Shown here piece by piece: positions 16,338 to 25,537 of a DNA stretch of 64,000 nucleotides (the stretch's first letter is position 1; every line of letters starts with the position of its first letter). The stretch covers positions 1,550,001 to 1,614,000 of the forward strand of contig NZ_CP059735.1 of assembly GCF_000948975.2 (NCBI RefSeq), written 5' to 3'. Made by a program: the position numbers and the translations under genes. Origin of the DNA: Thalassomonas actiniarum (GTDB lineage Bacteria > Pseudomonadota > Gammaproteobacteria > Enterobacterales > Alteromonadaceae). Under the pieces are notes generated by a model. That model searched no databases and was not told the origin of the DNA. It saw only the letters and a list, made by a program, of their open reading frames with translations.

Positions 16338-18611
16338 ATGTTAACAACACTACGTCGTATTGTGCTGGAATTTAGTCAGGATCCTAAGCTGCAAAGTGCG
16401 CTCTTGCGTATGGTAAGCCAGGTCAAAAAAGCCATGAACACGGATTGTTGTTCGGTTTATCTGGCCGACTATGAAAAACAAAACTTCCTTCTTATGGCGT
16501 CTGACGGCCTGGCTGAAGACTCTTTAGGCCACACCACCATAGGTTTTTCCGAAGGCCTGGTCGGCCTGGTCGGTCAGCGGGAAGAGCCGCTTAATATCGC
16601 CAACGCTAAATATCATCCCCACTTTAAACATATTCCGGAAGTGCGCGAAGAGGAATTAAATGCTTTTCTCGGTACGCCGATAATACACCGCCGCAAGGTG
16701 CTGGGGATTTTGATCATCCAGCAAAAAGAGGCGCGTAACTTTACCGAGAATGAAGAAGCCTTTTTAGTAACGCTGTCCGCCCAGCTTGCCATGGTGCTGG
16801 TGAATGCCGAAGCCCGGGGCATCCTGGGCCAGAATCAGGATAACGGCAAATGGCTCAAGCAGCTCACCGGGGTACCGGGGGCGCCCGGGGTTGCCATGGG
16901 CAATATTGTCGTCAGTCAACCCAAAGCCGACCTTGATTCGGTATCGCTGCAGAAAGTTTATGCCAGCGCCGAACAGTTAAAACGTTATAACGAGGCGGTT
17001 GCCAGGACCCGTATTGATTTTGCCGATATGAGTGTCAAACTCGGTGATGTGATCACGGATGCCAGTTTAGATATTTTCGAGGTTTATAAGCAATTACTTG
17101 ATACTGCCAACCTGGGCAAAGATGTCACCTCTAAAATCAACAGTGGCTGGAGCGCTGAAAGTGCCCTCAAGTTGGTGATTGATACTTATATCGTCAAATT
17201 TGAAAGTATCGAAGACGCCTATCTGAGGGAGCGGGCCAGCGATATCCGCGATTTAGGCAACAGGGTCTTGTTTAACCTGCAACAGCAGGCCCGGGTGGAT
17301 GAATCACTGCCGGATGAATTTATCCTGGCCGCCCAGGATGTCACCGCTTCTATGCTGGCGGAATACCAGCACCTGGGACTTAAGGGCATTATTTCCCTGT
17401 CAGGGTCCAATAATTCTCATGCCGCGATACTTTCCCGGGCGCTGGGCCTGCCGGCGATTATGGGGGTTGAGTCGGTGCCGTTAGCGCAATTACATCAGCA
17501 GCTGGCGATAGTCGACGGCTACAGCGGTGATTTATTTATTGCCCCTGATGAGACCTTAAAGCGTGAATACCAGCACCTGATCGCCGAAGAAGATGCGTTA
17601 ACGGTGAAGGTGCAGCAAGTGGTTGATTTACCGGCCATCACCCAGGACGGCAAGGCGATAGAATTATTGCTTAATGCCGGCCTGAGCACAGGTTTTGAAC
17701 ACTCCCTGCATGCGGGGGCGGTGGGCATAGGCTTATACCGCACCGAAATTCCTTTTATGAATCGCAGCTGCTTTCCTTCAGAGCAGGAGCAAACCTTGTG
17801 GTATCGTCATGTGTTGTCGGCTTTTCCCAAACAAACCGTGACCATGAGAACCTTGGATGTCGGCGGAGATAAATCTTTACCTTATTTCCCGATTGTCGAG
17901 GAAAACCCGTTTTTAGGCTGGCGCGGCATACGTATCACCCTGGATCATCCGGAAATATTTTTGCTGCAGGTGCGGGCGATGATTAAGGCGAACCACGGGC
18001 AAAATAACCTGGAAATCATGCTGCCGATGATTTCCAGTGTTTCCGAGGTCGATGATGCCATTCGTTTGATTAATCAGGCCTACTATGAATTATCCTCTGA
18101 GCTGCCAGAGCAGGAAGGCAAATTGCCGCGTCCGAGGATCGGTATTATGCTGGAAGTTCCCGGGGTTATTTTCCAGCTCAAAGAGCTGGCCCGCAGGGTG
18201 GACTTCTTTTCCGTCGGCAGCAATGATCTGACCCAGTATTTACTGGCGGTAGACAGGAACAATGCCCGTGTGGCCAGTTTATACGACGGTTATCATCCGG
18301 CAGTGCTGCGGGCGTTAAAAACCATTGCCGATGAATCCGGCAAATATATGGTGCCCCTGAGTTTATGTGGCGAATTAGCCAGCGATCCGGGGGGAGCTAT
18401 CTTGTTGCTGGCCATGGGATATGACAAGTTAAGCATGAACCCCCATAATGTTGCCCGCATTAAATGGGTGATCCGCCATATCGATTTTCAACGGGCCAAG
18501 GTGATACTGGCCCATGCCCTGTCTTTAGAGACGGCGAAACAAGTCCACGGCTATTTAAATGAACAGCTGGAGCTGGTCGGGCTTGGCGGCTTTGTCCGGG
18601 CCGGTATGTGA
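16338..18611 (+). CDS. ptsP: PtsP, nitrogen-PTS enzyme I (EI-Ntr)
   Basis: 757 residues. The N-terminal GAF domain (about 1-160) is followed by the EI N-terminal domain, the phosphohistidine domain with H361 in SNNSHAAILSRALGLPAIMG, and the PEP-binding barrel with TLDVGGDKSLPYF, GWRGIRITLD, FSVGSNDLTQYLLAVDR and LCGELASDP. EI-Ntr takes phosphate from PEP and passes it to NPr; its GAF domain responds to glutamine. The position after rppH and before lgt-thyA matches the enterobacterial order, with a TSUP permease inserted between. Confidence 0.96.
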   Translation: MLTTLRRIVLEFSQDPKLQSALLRMVSQVKKAMNTDCCSVYLADYEKQNFLLMASDGLAEDSLGHTTIGFSEGLVGLVGQREEPLNIANAKYHPHFKHIPEVREEELNAFLGTPIIHRRKVLGILIIQQKEARNFTENEEAFLVTLSAQLAMVLVNAEARGILGQNQDNGKWLKQLTGVPGAPGVAMGNIVVSQPKADLDSVSLQKVYASAEQLKRYNEAVARTRIDFADMSVKLGDVITDASLDIFEVYKQLLDTANLGKDVTSKINSGWSAESALKLVIDTYIVKFESIEDAYLRERASDIRDLGNRVLFNLQQQARVDESLPDEFILAAQDVTASMLAEYQHLGLKGIISLSGSNNSHAAILSRALGLPAIMGVESVPLAQLHQQLAIVDGYSGDLFIAPDETLKREYQHLIAEEDALTVKVQQVVDLPAITQDGKAIELLLNAGLSTGFEHSLHAGAVGIGLYRTEIPFMNRSCFPSEQEQTLWYRHVLSAFPKQTVTMRTLDVGGDKSLPYFPIVEENPFLGWRGIRITLDHPEIFLLQVRAMIKANHGQNNLEIMLPMISSVSEVDDAIRLINQAYYELSSELPEQEGKLPRPRIGIMLEVPGVIFQLKELARRVDFFSVGSNDLTQYLLAVDRNNARVASLYDGYHPAVLRALKTIADESGKYMVPLSLCGELASDPGGAILLLAMGYDKLSMNPHNVARIKWVIRHIDFQRAKVILAHALSLETAKQVHGYLNEQLELVGLGGFVRAGM

Positions 18612-18669
18612 TTGCTGGTTTTGCCTGTTGTTATTTCCTTTTTCCATAACTAAGTTAAGTGTTTACTGA

Positions 18670-19464
18670 ATGTTTGTTACGGTTTTTTTAAGCTGTTTGT
18701 GTATCGGCGCCTTGGTCGGCTTTTTATCCGGTTTATTGGGCATAGGCGGTGGCCTGATCATAGTGCCTGCCCTGGCGTATATGTTGCCTCAATTGGGAAT
18801 TTCACCGGCTGTGGTGATGCCGGTAGCCTTGGCAACTTCACTGGCATCGATAGTGGTGACTTCCTCAATGGCGATGCTGGCCCATCATAAAAATCACAAT
18901 ATTCCCTGGCCGTTGACCCGGCCCTTGATGGTGATGATGGCGCTGGGGGCGTTATGTGGGGCCTTTATTGCCGATATGTTGTCGGCGAAGACCCTGACGC
19001 AGATATTTGCTCTGGCGGTGATTTCCCTTGCCTGTTATATGTTGCTGTCCCTCAAGTCGTCGAAAGTAAGTTCGATGCCGGATATCAAGCTGGTGCAGTT
19101 GATAGGTTTTTGTACCGGGATATTGTCAAGTTTAATGGGCATTGCCGGAGGGGCAATTTTAGTGCCGGTACTCAGCTATTTTGGCGTGCACCTGCGCCAT
19201 TGCATCGGCATAGCGACTGCCTGTGGGGTGATGGTGGCGGTATTTGGCTCCCTCGGTTATGTGGTCACCGGGATGGACCAGCCCGGTTTGCCTGTCTGGA
19301 GTCTGGGTTATGTCTACCTGCCTGCGTTGTTAGGTTTAGTGGCCACCTCATCGGTGTTTGCCCCTTTAGGGGTTAAATATGCCGCCGGTTTACCCCTGGC
19401 GACCTTGAAAAAATCTTTTGCCCTGTTCCTGATTTTGGTGGCGGCAAAAATGCTTTGGCCCTAG
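18670..19464 (+). CDS. TSUP (TauE/SafE) family membrane permease
   Basis: 264 residues with about eight hydrophobic helices in two halves. Each half has a glycine-rich motif, GFLSGLLGIGGGLIIVP near the N-terminus and GILSSLMGIAGGAILVPVL in the middle, the TSUP internal repeat. Members export sulfite, sulfoacetate or similar organosulfur anions; the substrate cannot be read from sequence. The gene lies 58 bases after ptsP. A permease of this family often sits between ptsP and lgt in related marine genera. Confidence 0.88.
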   Translation: MFVTVFLSCLCIGALVGFLSGLLGIGGGLIIVPALAYMLPQLGISPAVVMPVALATSLASIVVTSSMAMLAHHKNHNIPWPLTRPLMVMMALGALCGAFIADMLSAKTLTQIFALAVISLACYMLLSLKSSKVSSMPDIKLVQLIGFCTGILSSLMGIAGGAILVPVLSYFGVHLRHCIGIATACGVMVAVFGSLGYVVTGMDQPGLPVWSLGYVYLPALLGLVATSSVFAPLGVKYAAGLPLATLKKSFALFLILVAAKMLWP

Positions 19465-19535
19465 TTTGGTATCAGCGCGATATTAGCGCGACATTAGCCT
19501 TTGATATTCAATTAGTAATTTCACCGGAAATTAGG

Positions 19536-19556
19536 CATAATTTGCCGGCAATTATG
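19536..19556. repeat. Inverted repeat before lgt
   Basis: CATAAT-T-TGCC faces GGCA-ATTATG with one bulged T, followed by TTTTG. It could end TSUP transcription or bind a regulator. The function is not known. Confidence 0.3.
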
Positions 19557-19644
19557 TTTTGCTGTTTGCGCCTGAGTGAAGGTTAAGTTTGCAGGCAAAA
19601 TAATTTTAAAAAGGCCTGATGGCTAACACCTCTATGGAAAAGAC

Positions 19645-20466
19645 ATGACCGAGAACTTCCTACAATTTCCCCAGATAGATCCCATAATTTTCAGTATCGG
19701 ACCCATAGCACTGCGCTGGTACGGTATGATGTATCTGATCGGCTTTCTTGCCGCTATTTTTATTGCCAATAAAGCCGCCGACAAGAGCAACGGCTTATGG
19801 ACCCGGGAGCTGGTCAGCGACTTGCTGTTTTACGGCTTTCTCGGGGTGATTTTAGGGGGGCGCTTAGGTTATGTGTTCTTTTATCAGTTCGACTATTTCC
19901 TGGCAGATCCTTTATATCTGGTGAAAATATGGCAGGGGGGCATGTCATTCCACGGCGGCTTGCTTGGGGTGATCGCCGCGATTTATCTTTTTGCCCGTAA
20001 AACCAACAAATCCTTTTTATCTGTAGGTGATTTTGTCGCTCCCCTGGTGCCGATTGGCTTAGGCATGGGGCGCATAGGCAACTTTATCAATGCCGAGCTA
20101 TGGGGGCGACAAACGGATGTTCCCTGGGCCATGGTATTTCCTACCGATGATTTGAAATTACCCCGTCATCCTTCCCAGCTTTATGAGTTTGCCCTCGAAG
20201 GGGTTTTGTTGTTCATTATTTTATATGTCATCACCCGCAAACCCAGAACCGCAGGCCTGGCCTCGGGCACTTTCCTGATAGGTTACGGGGTGTTTAGAAT
20301 GATAGTGGAATTATACCGCGAGCCGGATGCCCACTTAGGTTTTTACTTCTCGTTTATTTCCATGGGACAAATATTAAGTTTACCTATGGTGATCGCCGGC
20401 ATTGCCCTGATTTACTGGGGCTCGGTTCAACAGGCGAAATTGGCCATTAAGGGGCAAAAATCATGA
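19645..20466 (+). CDS. lgt: Lgt, prolipoprotein diacylglyceryl transferase
   Basis: 273 residues with about seven hydrophobic helices. It has the Lgt signature [16 protein letters not shown] (about 140-155), [11 protein letters not shown] with the essential histidine, and [12 protein letters not shown]. Lgt moves diacylglycerol from phosphatidylglycerol to the lipobox cysteine of prolipoproteins at the inner membrane. Its stop overlaps the thyA start (ATGA), so the two are translationally coupled, as in many gammaproteobacteria. Confidence 0.96.
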   Translation: MTENFLQFPQIDPIIFSIGPIALRWYGMMYLIGFLAAIFIANKAADKSNGLWTRELVSDLLFYGFLGVILGGRLGYVFFYQFDYFLADPLYLVKIWQGGMSFHGGLLGVIAAIYLFARKTNKSFLSVGDFVAPLVPIGLGMGRIGNFINAELWGRQTDVPWAMVFPTDDLKLPRHPSQLYEFALEGVLLFIILYVITRKPRTAGLASGTFLIGYGVFRMIVELYREPDAHLGFYFSFISMGQILSLPMVIAGIALIYWGSVQQAKLAIKGQKS

Positions 20467-21314
20467 AAGCTTACTTAGACTTATGTCAACGCCTTGTTGA
20501 TCAAGGTACCTGGGTCGAGAATGAAAGGACGGGCAAACGTTGTTTAACCGTTATTAATGCCGATTTGGAATACGATGTCGGCGGCAATGCCTTTCCCTTG
20601 ATCACCACCAGGAAAAGTTACTGGAAGGCAGCGATTGCCGAGTTGCTGGGGTATTTGCGCGGTTACAGCAGTGCCGCCGAGTTCCGCGCTATCGGTTGCA
20701 ATACCTGGAACGCCAATGCCAATGACAACCAGGCCTGGCTGGCCAACCCTGCCCGTAAAGGGGAAGATGACATGGGACGTGTTTACGGGGTACAGGGTCG
20801 TGCCTGGCAAGGCCCCGACGGTACCAGTTTGGACCAGCTGCGCAAGATTGTCGATAACCTCAGCCGTGGGGTCGATGACCGCGGTGAGATCATGACTTTT
20901 TATAACCCGGGTGAATTTCATCTGGGCTGTTTGCGTCCCTGCATGCACACCCATACTTTTTCCCTGCTGGGGGATAGTTTGCACCTGACCTCATACCAGC
21001 GCTCGTGTGATGTGCCTTTGGGGTTAAACTTCAATCAAATCCAGGTGTTTACTCTGTTGGCGTTAGTTGCCCAGGTGACGGGCCACAAGGCCGGTAAGGC
21101 ATATCATAAGATAGTGAATGCCCATATCTATGAAGACCAGCTGGAACTGATGAAGGAAGTGCAGCTTAAACGCGAGCCTTACCCGTCACCTAAGCTGACC
21201 ATTAACCCGGATATTAAAAGCCTGGATGATCTGGAAACCTGGGTGACTTTGGATGACTTTGAAGTAGAGGGCTACCGGCATCACGAAGCCATTGCCTATC
21301 CTTTCTCTGTTTGA
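20463..21314 (+). CDS. thyA: ThyA, thymidylate synthase
   Basis: 283 residues. The catalytic nucleophile is C160 in RPCMHTHTF, dUMP phosphate binding is in [17 protein letters not shown], and the folate and dimer regions [10 protein letters not shown] and AYPFSV are intact. It methylates dUMP to dTMP with methylene-tetrahydrofolate. The sequence belongs to the longer variant found in vibrios and shewanellas: the nucleophile is followed by MHTH rather than the HAFYQ of the 264-residue E. coli enzyme. It overlaps lgt by four bases and ends at a strong terminator. Confidence 0.95.
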   Translation: MKAYLDLCQRLVDQGTWVENERTGKRCLTVINADLEYDVGGNAFPLITTRKSYWKAAIAELLGYLRGYSSAAEFRAIGCNTWNANANDNQAWLANPARKGEDDMGRVYGVQGRAWQGPDGTSLDQLRKIVDNLSRGVDDRGEIMTFYNPGEFHLGCLRPCMHTHTFSLLGDSLHLTSYQRSCDVPLGLNFNQIQVFTLLALVAQVTGHKAGKAYHKIVNAHIYEDQLELMKEVQLKREPYPSPKLTINPDIKSLDDLETWVTLDDFEVEGYRHHEAIAYPFSV

Positions 21315-21360
21315 TTAGTAAGTGTTTAGTAGAAAGTCTTTAGTGGGATGTGATTAATTA

Positions 21361-21386
21361 AAAAAGGAGCCGAAGGCTCCTTTTTT
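21361..21386. terminator. Bidirectional terminator between thyA and the ferredoxin gene
   Basis: AAAAAGGAGCC pairs with GGCTCCTTTTTT around a three-base loop. A and T runs flank both sides, so it can stop the convergent thyA and ferredoxin transcripts. Confidence 0.9.
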
Positions 21387-21414
21387 ATTGGCCAGGTTCA
21401 CAGCTAAGCAACAC

Positions 21415-21666
21415 TTAGCTCAGCTGATATATACGATTGAATTTCTTCTGTAGCGTCTGCTCATCTTCGATCAGCTCGGGATCCGGCTCTATGCAGTCAA
21501 TCGGGCAAACTAAAGTGCATTGCGGTTCATCATAATGGCCGACACACTCGGTACACTTATCTGCCGCTATTTCATAGATTTCAGCACCAAAGGTGATGGC
21601 TTCATTCGGGCATTCCGGCTCACACATATCGCAATTGATACAGGTTTCATCGATTTTCAGCGCCAT
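21415..21666 (-). CDS. yfhL: YfhL-type 2[4Fe-4S] ferredoxin
   Basis: 83 residues. Cluster motifs are CINCDMCEPEC (Cx2Cx2Cx3C) and CTECVGHYDEPQCTLVC, whose eight-residue loop marks the Allochromatium/YfhL type. The start ATG at 21664-21666 gives MALKIDET; the open frame upstream is only repeat sequence. In E. coli, YfhL is linked to the U32-family hydroxylase RlhA, so its position downstream of the U32-family trhP on the same strand is meaningful. Three 82-bp units separate the two genes. The Shine-Dalgarno AGGGAG lies 12 bases upstream, inside the preceding micro-ORF. Confidence 0.93.
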   Translation of the reverse strand: MALKIDETCINCDMCEPECPNEAITFGAEIYEIAADKCTECVGHYDEPQCTLVCPIDCIEPDPELIEDEQTLQKKFNRIYQLS

Positions 21667-21673
21667 AATATTA

Positions 21674-21748
21674 TCAAGCTCCCTGATTTTGGCTAAATGA
21701 TTTAGTGCCGAATGTGGCGGTTTCATCGATTTTGAGCGGTATAATCAT
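21674..21748 (-). CDS. Micro-ORF 3 of the trhP-ferredoxin spacer (24 residues)
   Basis: An ATG-to-TGA frame starting MIIPLKIDET and ending SFSQNQGA. The first ten residues echo the ferredoxin start (MALKIDET) and the last eight echo the TrhP C-terminus (FSQNQGA), so it looks like a fusion made by tandem duplication of the gene junction. AGGGAG from the previous unit precedes its ATG, and its own AGGGAG and TGA lead into the ferredoxin. Whether it is translated is unknown. Confidence 0.4.
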   Translation of the reverse strand: MIIPLKIDETATFGTKSFSQNQGA

Positions 21749-21755
21749 AGAATTA

Positions 21756-21830
21756 TCAAGCTCCCTGGTTTTGGCTAAATGATTTAGTGCCGAAGGTGGC
21801 GGTTTCATCGATTTTGAGCAGTATAATCAT
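21756..21830 (-). CDS. Micro-ORF 2 of the trhP-ferredoxin spacer (24 residues)
   Basis: Same frame and length as its neighbours, starting MIILLKIDET (Pro4 replaced by Leu) and ending SFSQNQGA. It differs from the other copies mostly at third codon positions and has no indel. Ribosome-binding and stop signals are identical to those of units 1 and 3. Translation is plausible but not shown. Confidence 0.4.
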   Translation of the reverse strand: MIILLKIDETATFGTKSFSQNQGA

Positions 21831-21837
21831 AGAATTA

Positions 21838-21912
21838 TCAAGCTCCCTGATTTTGGCTAAATGATTTAGTGCCGAAAGTGGCTGTTTTATCGATTTTGAG
21901 CGGTATAATCAT
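21838..21912 (-). CDS. Micro-ORF 1 of the trhP-ferredoxin spacer (24 residues)
   Basis: Starts MIIPLKIDKT and ends SFSQNQGA. It begins seven bases after the trhP stop, and its ribosome-binding AGGGAG lies within the last trhP codons. Termination on trhP could therefore hand ribosomes on to it. Translation is not shown. Confidence 0.4.
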   Translation of the reverse strand: MIIPLKIDKTATFGTKSFSQNQGA

Positions 21913-21919
21913 AGAATTA

Positions 21920-23281
21920 TCAAGCTCCCTGGTTTTGGCTGAACGGCTGACGTGTGGTTTCATCCTGCTCCAGGATACGCATAATGATGCCAAAAGATAA
22001 ATCGAGTTCGGTTTCCAGGGAAATGGCGACTTTATGGCCGGATCCTTTGGCATCGAGGATCACCTCGCCGTTGAGGCTTTCCATATGCATCAGGGTAAAT
22101 TTCTGGTTACCCGACGGCGTCATCAGTTCAAAATCATCTCCCACCAGGAATTTATTTTTCACGTCAATTTCAATCAGGCCGTTGGTGTCGTTGCGGCCGA
22201 TCACTTCACCGACAAATTGCTGGGTATCGCTTTTCGAATAGCCGTAATCGTAATTCTGGGTATCTCCGGGCTTATGGCGCTGCAGGAAGCCTGAGGTATA
22301 CCCCCTGTGGGCCAGATGTTCGAGATCTGTGTTCAGCTTAGGGTTAAAGGGCTGATGATTGACCGCATCCAGGATAGCCTGATGATAGATTTGGGCGGTG
22401 CGGGCACAATAATAATAGGACTTGGTACGTCCTTCTATTTTGAGCGAATGCACCCCCATTTTTACCAGGCGTTCGATATGCTCAACCGCGCGTAAATCTT
22501 TGGAATTCATGATATAGGTACCATGTTCATCCTCAAAAGCCGGCATATATTCGCCGGGGCGTCCCTGCTCCTGCAGCAAGAAGATTTCGTCGGTGGGCTT
22601 TTGCTCCGGCGTGATGATGTTGACCGGGTTGCTGGCAATAACATCACCGCTTTCGGTTTCCTCTGCCGGATGGGCGTCATATTTCCAGCGGCAGGAGTTG
22701 GTGCAGGTGCCCTGGTTCGGGTCCCTTTTATTGATATAACCGGATAACAGGCAGCGGCCGGAATAGGCCATGCACAGTGCTCCGTGGACAAAAACTTCCA
22801 ATTCAATATCCGGACAATGGAAGCGGATGTCTTCGATCTCATCCAGGGACAGTTCCCGCGATAAAATGACCCGGGAAATCCCCTGTTTTTGCCAGAACTG
22901 GACACTGGCCCAGTTGACGGCATTGGCCTGTACCGAGAGATGGATGGGCATATCGGGGAAGTTTTCCCTGACCATCATGATCAATCCGGGATCGGACATG
23001 ATCAGGGCATCCGGTTTCATGGCGATCACCGGGGCAATATCCCTGAGAAAAGTTTTTAACTTACCGTTATGGGGGGCAATATTATTGACCAGATAGAACT
23101 TTTTCCCCAGGTGGTGAGCTTCAGTGATGCCCTGCTGTATGGTCTCAAGTGAAAATTCGTTATTGCGCACCCTTAAGGAGTATCTGGGTTGTCCCGCATA
23201 AACGGCATCGGCACCGTAGGCAAAGGCATAACGCATATTTTTTAGGCTACCTGCGGGAGATAGCAGCTCAGGTTTAAACAT
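21920..23281 (-). CDS. trhP: TrhP (YegQ), tRNA 5-hydroxyuridine synthesis protein, U32 family
   Basis: 453 residues, the same length as E. coli YegQ, starting at ATG 23281 with MFKPELLSPAGSLKNMRYAF. The frame continues 21 codons upstream, but only this start matches the family. The U32 signature region IFVHGALCMAYSGRCLLSGY-type (here LEVFVHGALCMAYSGRCLLS) and the cysteines in NQGTCTNSCRWKY, likely Fe-S ligands, are intact. TrhP makes 5-hydroxyuridine at tRNA wobble position 34, using prephenate as reported for E. coli. The C-terminus ends ETTRQPFSQNQGA; its last codons carry the ribosome-binding site reused by each downstream unit. Confidence 0.94.
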   Translation of the reverse strand: MFKPELLSPAGSLKNMRYAFAYGADAVYAGQPRYSLRVRNNEFSLETIQQGITEAHHLGKKFYLVNNIAPHNGKLKTFLRDIAPVIAMKPDALIMSDPGLIMMVRENFPDMPIHLSVQANAVNWASVQFWQKQGISRVILSRELSLDEIEDIRFHCPDIELEVFVHGALCMAYSGRCLLSGYINKRDPNQGTCTNSCRWKYDAHPAEETESGDVIASNPVNIITPEQKPTDEIFLLQEQGRPGEYMPAFEDEHGTYIMNSKDLRAVEHIERLVKMGVHSLKIEGRTKSYYYCARTAQIYHQAILDAVNHQPFNPKLNTDLEHLAHRGYTSGFLQRHKPGDTQNYDYGYSKSDTQQFVGEVIGRNDTNGLIEIDVKNKFLVGDDFELMTPSGNQKFTLMHMESLNGEVILDAKGSGHKVAISLETELDLSFGIIMRILEQDETTRQPFSQNQGA

Positions 23282-23516
23282 TTGGGGATAGTGCTCATTT
23301 TGATATATTACTTTTATTGTAAAAACCCCCGCGGAGGCAGGCAATATATACAGTTTCAGGAGACGGCTTTTCTCGGCTTTTGTTGATGTGCGTCAATAAA
23401 CTTGAGCCGTTATCGGGGATAAAGCAGCTTTTTTACGCTATAGAGGTAATTGTTCCTTTAAAAATAAAATAATGTGCTAATTTTTAAAGAGAGTTTGATA
23501 ATAATTAAGGGTTAAA

Positions 23517-24359
23517 ATGGCAACAGAAAATGCGTTATACACCATTTTATTGGAAAAAATAAAGCATGAGGAGCTGGTATTACCGACTTTGCCGGAAATT
23601 GCTTTAAAGGTACGCAAGGCTGCGGATGATCCGGATGTCAATTTAGCGCAAATGAGTGAAATCATCAGCCATGACCCTGCCTTGGCCTTAGGTATTGTGA
23701 AAGTGGCCAACAGCGCCATACTCGGGCGTACAGTCAAGGTGGAAACCGTTGCCCAGGCGGTAACGCGCATCGGCTTAAGGCAAATAAAAAGCATAGCCAC
23801 GGCCATGGCAATCGAGCAGATTTTTATTTCAGATAACGATATTGTTGCCATGTATATGAAAAAATCCTGGCAATCTACAGTTGGGGTCGCATCCGTTGCT
23901 ATCACTTTGATGACGTTTTATATCCAACAACATAAGCATAGCCCTTTAACTTTAGACACTATCACCCTGGCGGCCCTGGTTCATAATCTGGGGGTGTTGC
24001 CGATATTAACGGAAGCCGAGCATCATCCGGATATCTTTGCCAATCCGACCTTTTTACAGCAGGCCATCAGCAAGCTTTCCAGCCGCATCGGCGCTGAGAT
24101 CACCCGGGCCTGGGGACTGTCTGAGGAATTTACGTTACTGGTTGAGCGTTGGAGTGATTTGACTTTGCTGCCGGATGAGCCCCATTATCTTGATTTTATC
24201 CGGGCGGGCGCGGTATACCACAATCTTTTTAAAGTGGAGTCAACCAAGGAAGCTTTGTTATCCAGCTATGTCCGTAAAGGAGTGCTTCCGGATATTGACT
24301 TTATGATCACGGAGGAATTTAAGGAAATGTATGACAATGTCAAGGCCATGTTCAGCTAA
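23517..24359 (+). CDS. HDOD-domain signalling protein
   Basis: 280 residues. The HDOD core (about 18-220) shows LPTLPEIALKVRKAADDPD, ISHDPALALGIVKVANSA and AVTRIGLRQIKSIATAM, typical of HDOD proteins that relay signals in chemotaxis, motility and c-di-GMP circuits and lack the catalytic HD metal site. No second domain is fused. It is divergent from trhP and converges on rdgC with a stem-loop between. Its partner cannot be identified. Confidence 0.87.
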   Translation: MATENALYTILLEKIKHEELVLPTLPEIALKVRKAADDPDVNLAQMSEIISHDPALALGIVKVANSAILGRTVKVETVAQAVTRIGLRQIKSIATAMAIEQIFISDNDIVAMYMKKSWQSTVGVASVAITLMTFYIQQHKHSPLTLDTITLAALVHNLGVLPILTEAEHHPDIFANPTFLQQAISKLSSRIGAEITRAWGLSEEFTLLVERWSDLTLLPDEPHYLDFIRAGAVYHNLFKVESTKEALLSSYVRKGVLPDIDFMITEEFKEMYDNVKAMFS

Positions 24360-24380
24360 TAGTACCGGGCGGATTGCAGG

Positions 24381-24423
24381 AGCCGGGCAGGAGCACACTA
24401 AGCTCCCCCGGGGCTCCCGGCTT
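24381..24423. repeat. Stem-loop between the convergent HDOD and rdgC genes
   Basis: AGCCGGG (24381-24387) pairs with CCCGGCT (24416-24422), with further GC-rich pairing inside. No T run follows on either side, so it is only a possible terminator. Confidence 0.3.
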
Positions 24424-24462
24424 GATTAGCTAAAGTATATCAACTATGGAACAAGCTTTAGC

Positions 24463-25398
24463 TTAATCTTGATTTTCTTCTAACGGATCTGTGGTTTTCA
24501 TTGAAAACTCAGCCAGCAAGTCGCCGATAAAGCGGTTGATTTCTCCTGTCATCAGGGCGAAGTCGGCATCCAGCCGGGCAATGACATCATCACTGTCAAT
24601 ATCGTCATTTTGCTCCTGCAGCACATCAAAGAATTTCAGGCGTTTGATCGCCAGGTCATCACATAAGATAAATGACAGCGACTCATCCCATTCCAGGGCG
24701 ATTTTAACGGCATATTTTTCCGCATCGAGGTGCATTTTGATTTCTTCGCTGGTCAGATCCTGGTTTTTTACCCGAACCACAGCACCGTCGTCACCCAGGG
24801 CGTGCAGCTCTGCTTCCATACCCAGGTTAAACTGGCTGCCAAGATTATGTTCGGTGAGCCAGTCGGTCATGATCTCATCCGGGGCGGTTTCCGGCGAGAA
24901 ACCGGTCACAGGCAAGGTACCCAGGACTTTACGCAGTAAGGCGAGGAAGTCTTCTGCCTTGCCGCGACTGCTGGTATTGATCACTATCAGGTTACTGGCC
25001 GGGCTGATATAGGCATGGGTATCCGTGACCCGGGAAAATGCCCTGGGCAATAATTCAAAAATGATATCTTCTTTAAATTGCTCTTTTTCTTTTTTGGTCG
25101 CCTTGCGGCTTTGCTCGTTTTCCAGCTGGGCTATTTTTTCTTCGAGCATGTCTTTGACCACAGGCGCCGGCAATATCTTTTCTTCTTTACGGGCACATAG
25201 CAAATGGTTGCCGTTAGCCGTATGTACCACGGAGTTGCCGTGTTTACCTAGGGCATTTACCCAGCCAAAATGCGAGACTTCTGTGGAGGCACAGGGGGTA
25301 AATAAATGTTCCGACAAGTGTTTTTCCAGATCCTCTTCTGACCATTGAAAAGGGCGGGTGAAGGCAAAAAAGTAAAGGTTTTTAAACCACATTGGCAT
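24463..25398 (-). CDS. rdgC: RdgC, recombination-associated DNA-binding protein
   Basis: 311 residues over the full length of E. coli RdgC. Conserved blocks are MWFKNLYFF, CARKEEKILPAPV, ELLPRAFSRVTDTHAYI, KNQDLTSEEI, KRLKFFDVLQEQNDDID and DADFALMTGEINR. It forms a ring-shaped dimer on duplex DNA and limits RecA activity. Two starts are possible: ATG 25398 and ATG 25392. The AGGAA upstream is better spaced (eight bases) for the second, which gives MWFKNL. Confidence 0.95.
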   Translation of the reverse strand: MPMWFKNLYFFAFTRPFQWSEEDLEKHLSEHLFTPCASTEVSHFGWVNALGKHGNSVVHTANGNHLLCARKEEKILPAPVVKDMLEEKIAQLENEQSRKATKKEKEQFKEDIIFELLPRAFSRVTDTHAYISPASNLIVINTSSRGKAEDFLALLRKVLGTLPVTGFSPETAPDEIMTDWLTEHNLGSQFNLGMEAELHALGDDGAVVRVKNQDLTSEEIKMHLDAEKYAVKIALEWDESLSFILCDDLAIKRLKFFDVLQEQNDDIDSDDVIARLDADFALMTGEINRFIGDLLAEFSMKTTDPLEENQD

Positions 25399-25537
25399 GA
25401 TTCCTGGGCCCGAACAGTTAGGGGCGGTTTACTGAAAATACGAATAGCGCATGATAGCGCAAATCAACGGACTAAGCATCTGCTTCTTGTGATTGCTTAT
25501 GAAGAGGGCTTATTGTTGCTGTTTTTGTCACACAGGC

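Larger units (their letters stand above)
21671..21922. repeat. Three 82-bp tandem units between trhP and the ferredoxin gene
   Basis: The landmark TTATCAAGCTCCCT recurs at 21671, 21753, 21835 and 21917, exactly 82 bases apart. The fourth copy is the trhP 3' end itself. Copies differ at only a few positions, which suggests recent expansion or homogenisation. Confidence 0.92.

Noticed and set aside
21671-21922. Repeat array as an attachment or recombination site
   Set aside because: No integrase or foreign segment lies nearby, and the units are explained by duplication of the trhP-ferredoxin junction.
23282-23344. N-terminal extension of trhP
   Set aside because: The extra 21 residues are outside the family; ATG 23281 gives the exact E. 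coli length.
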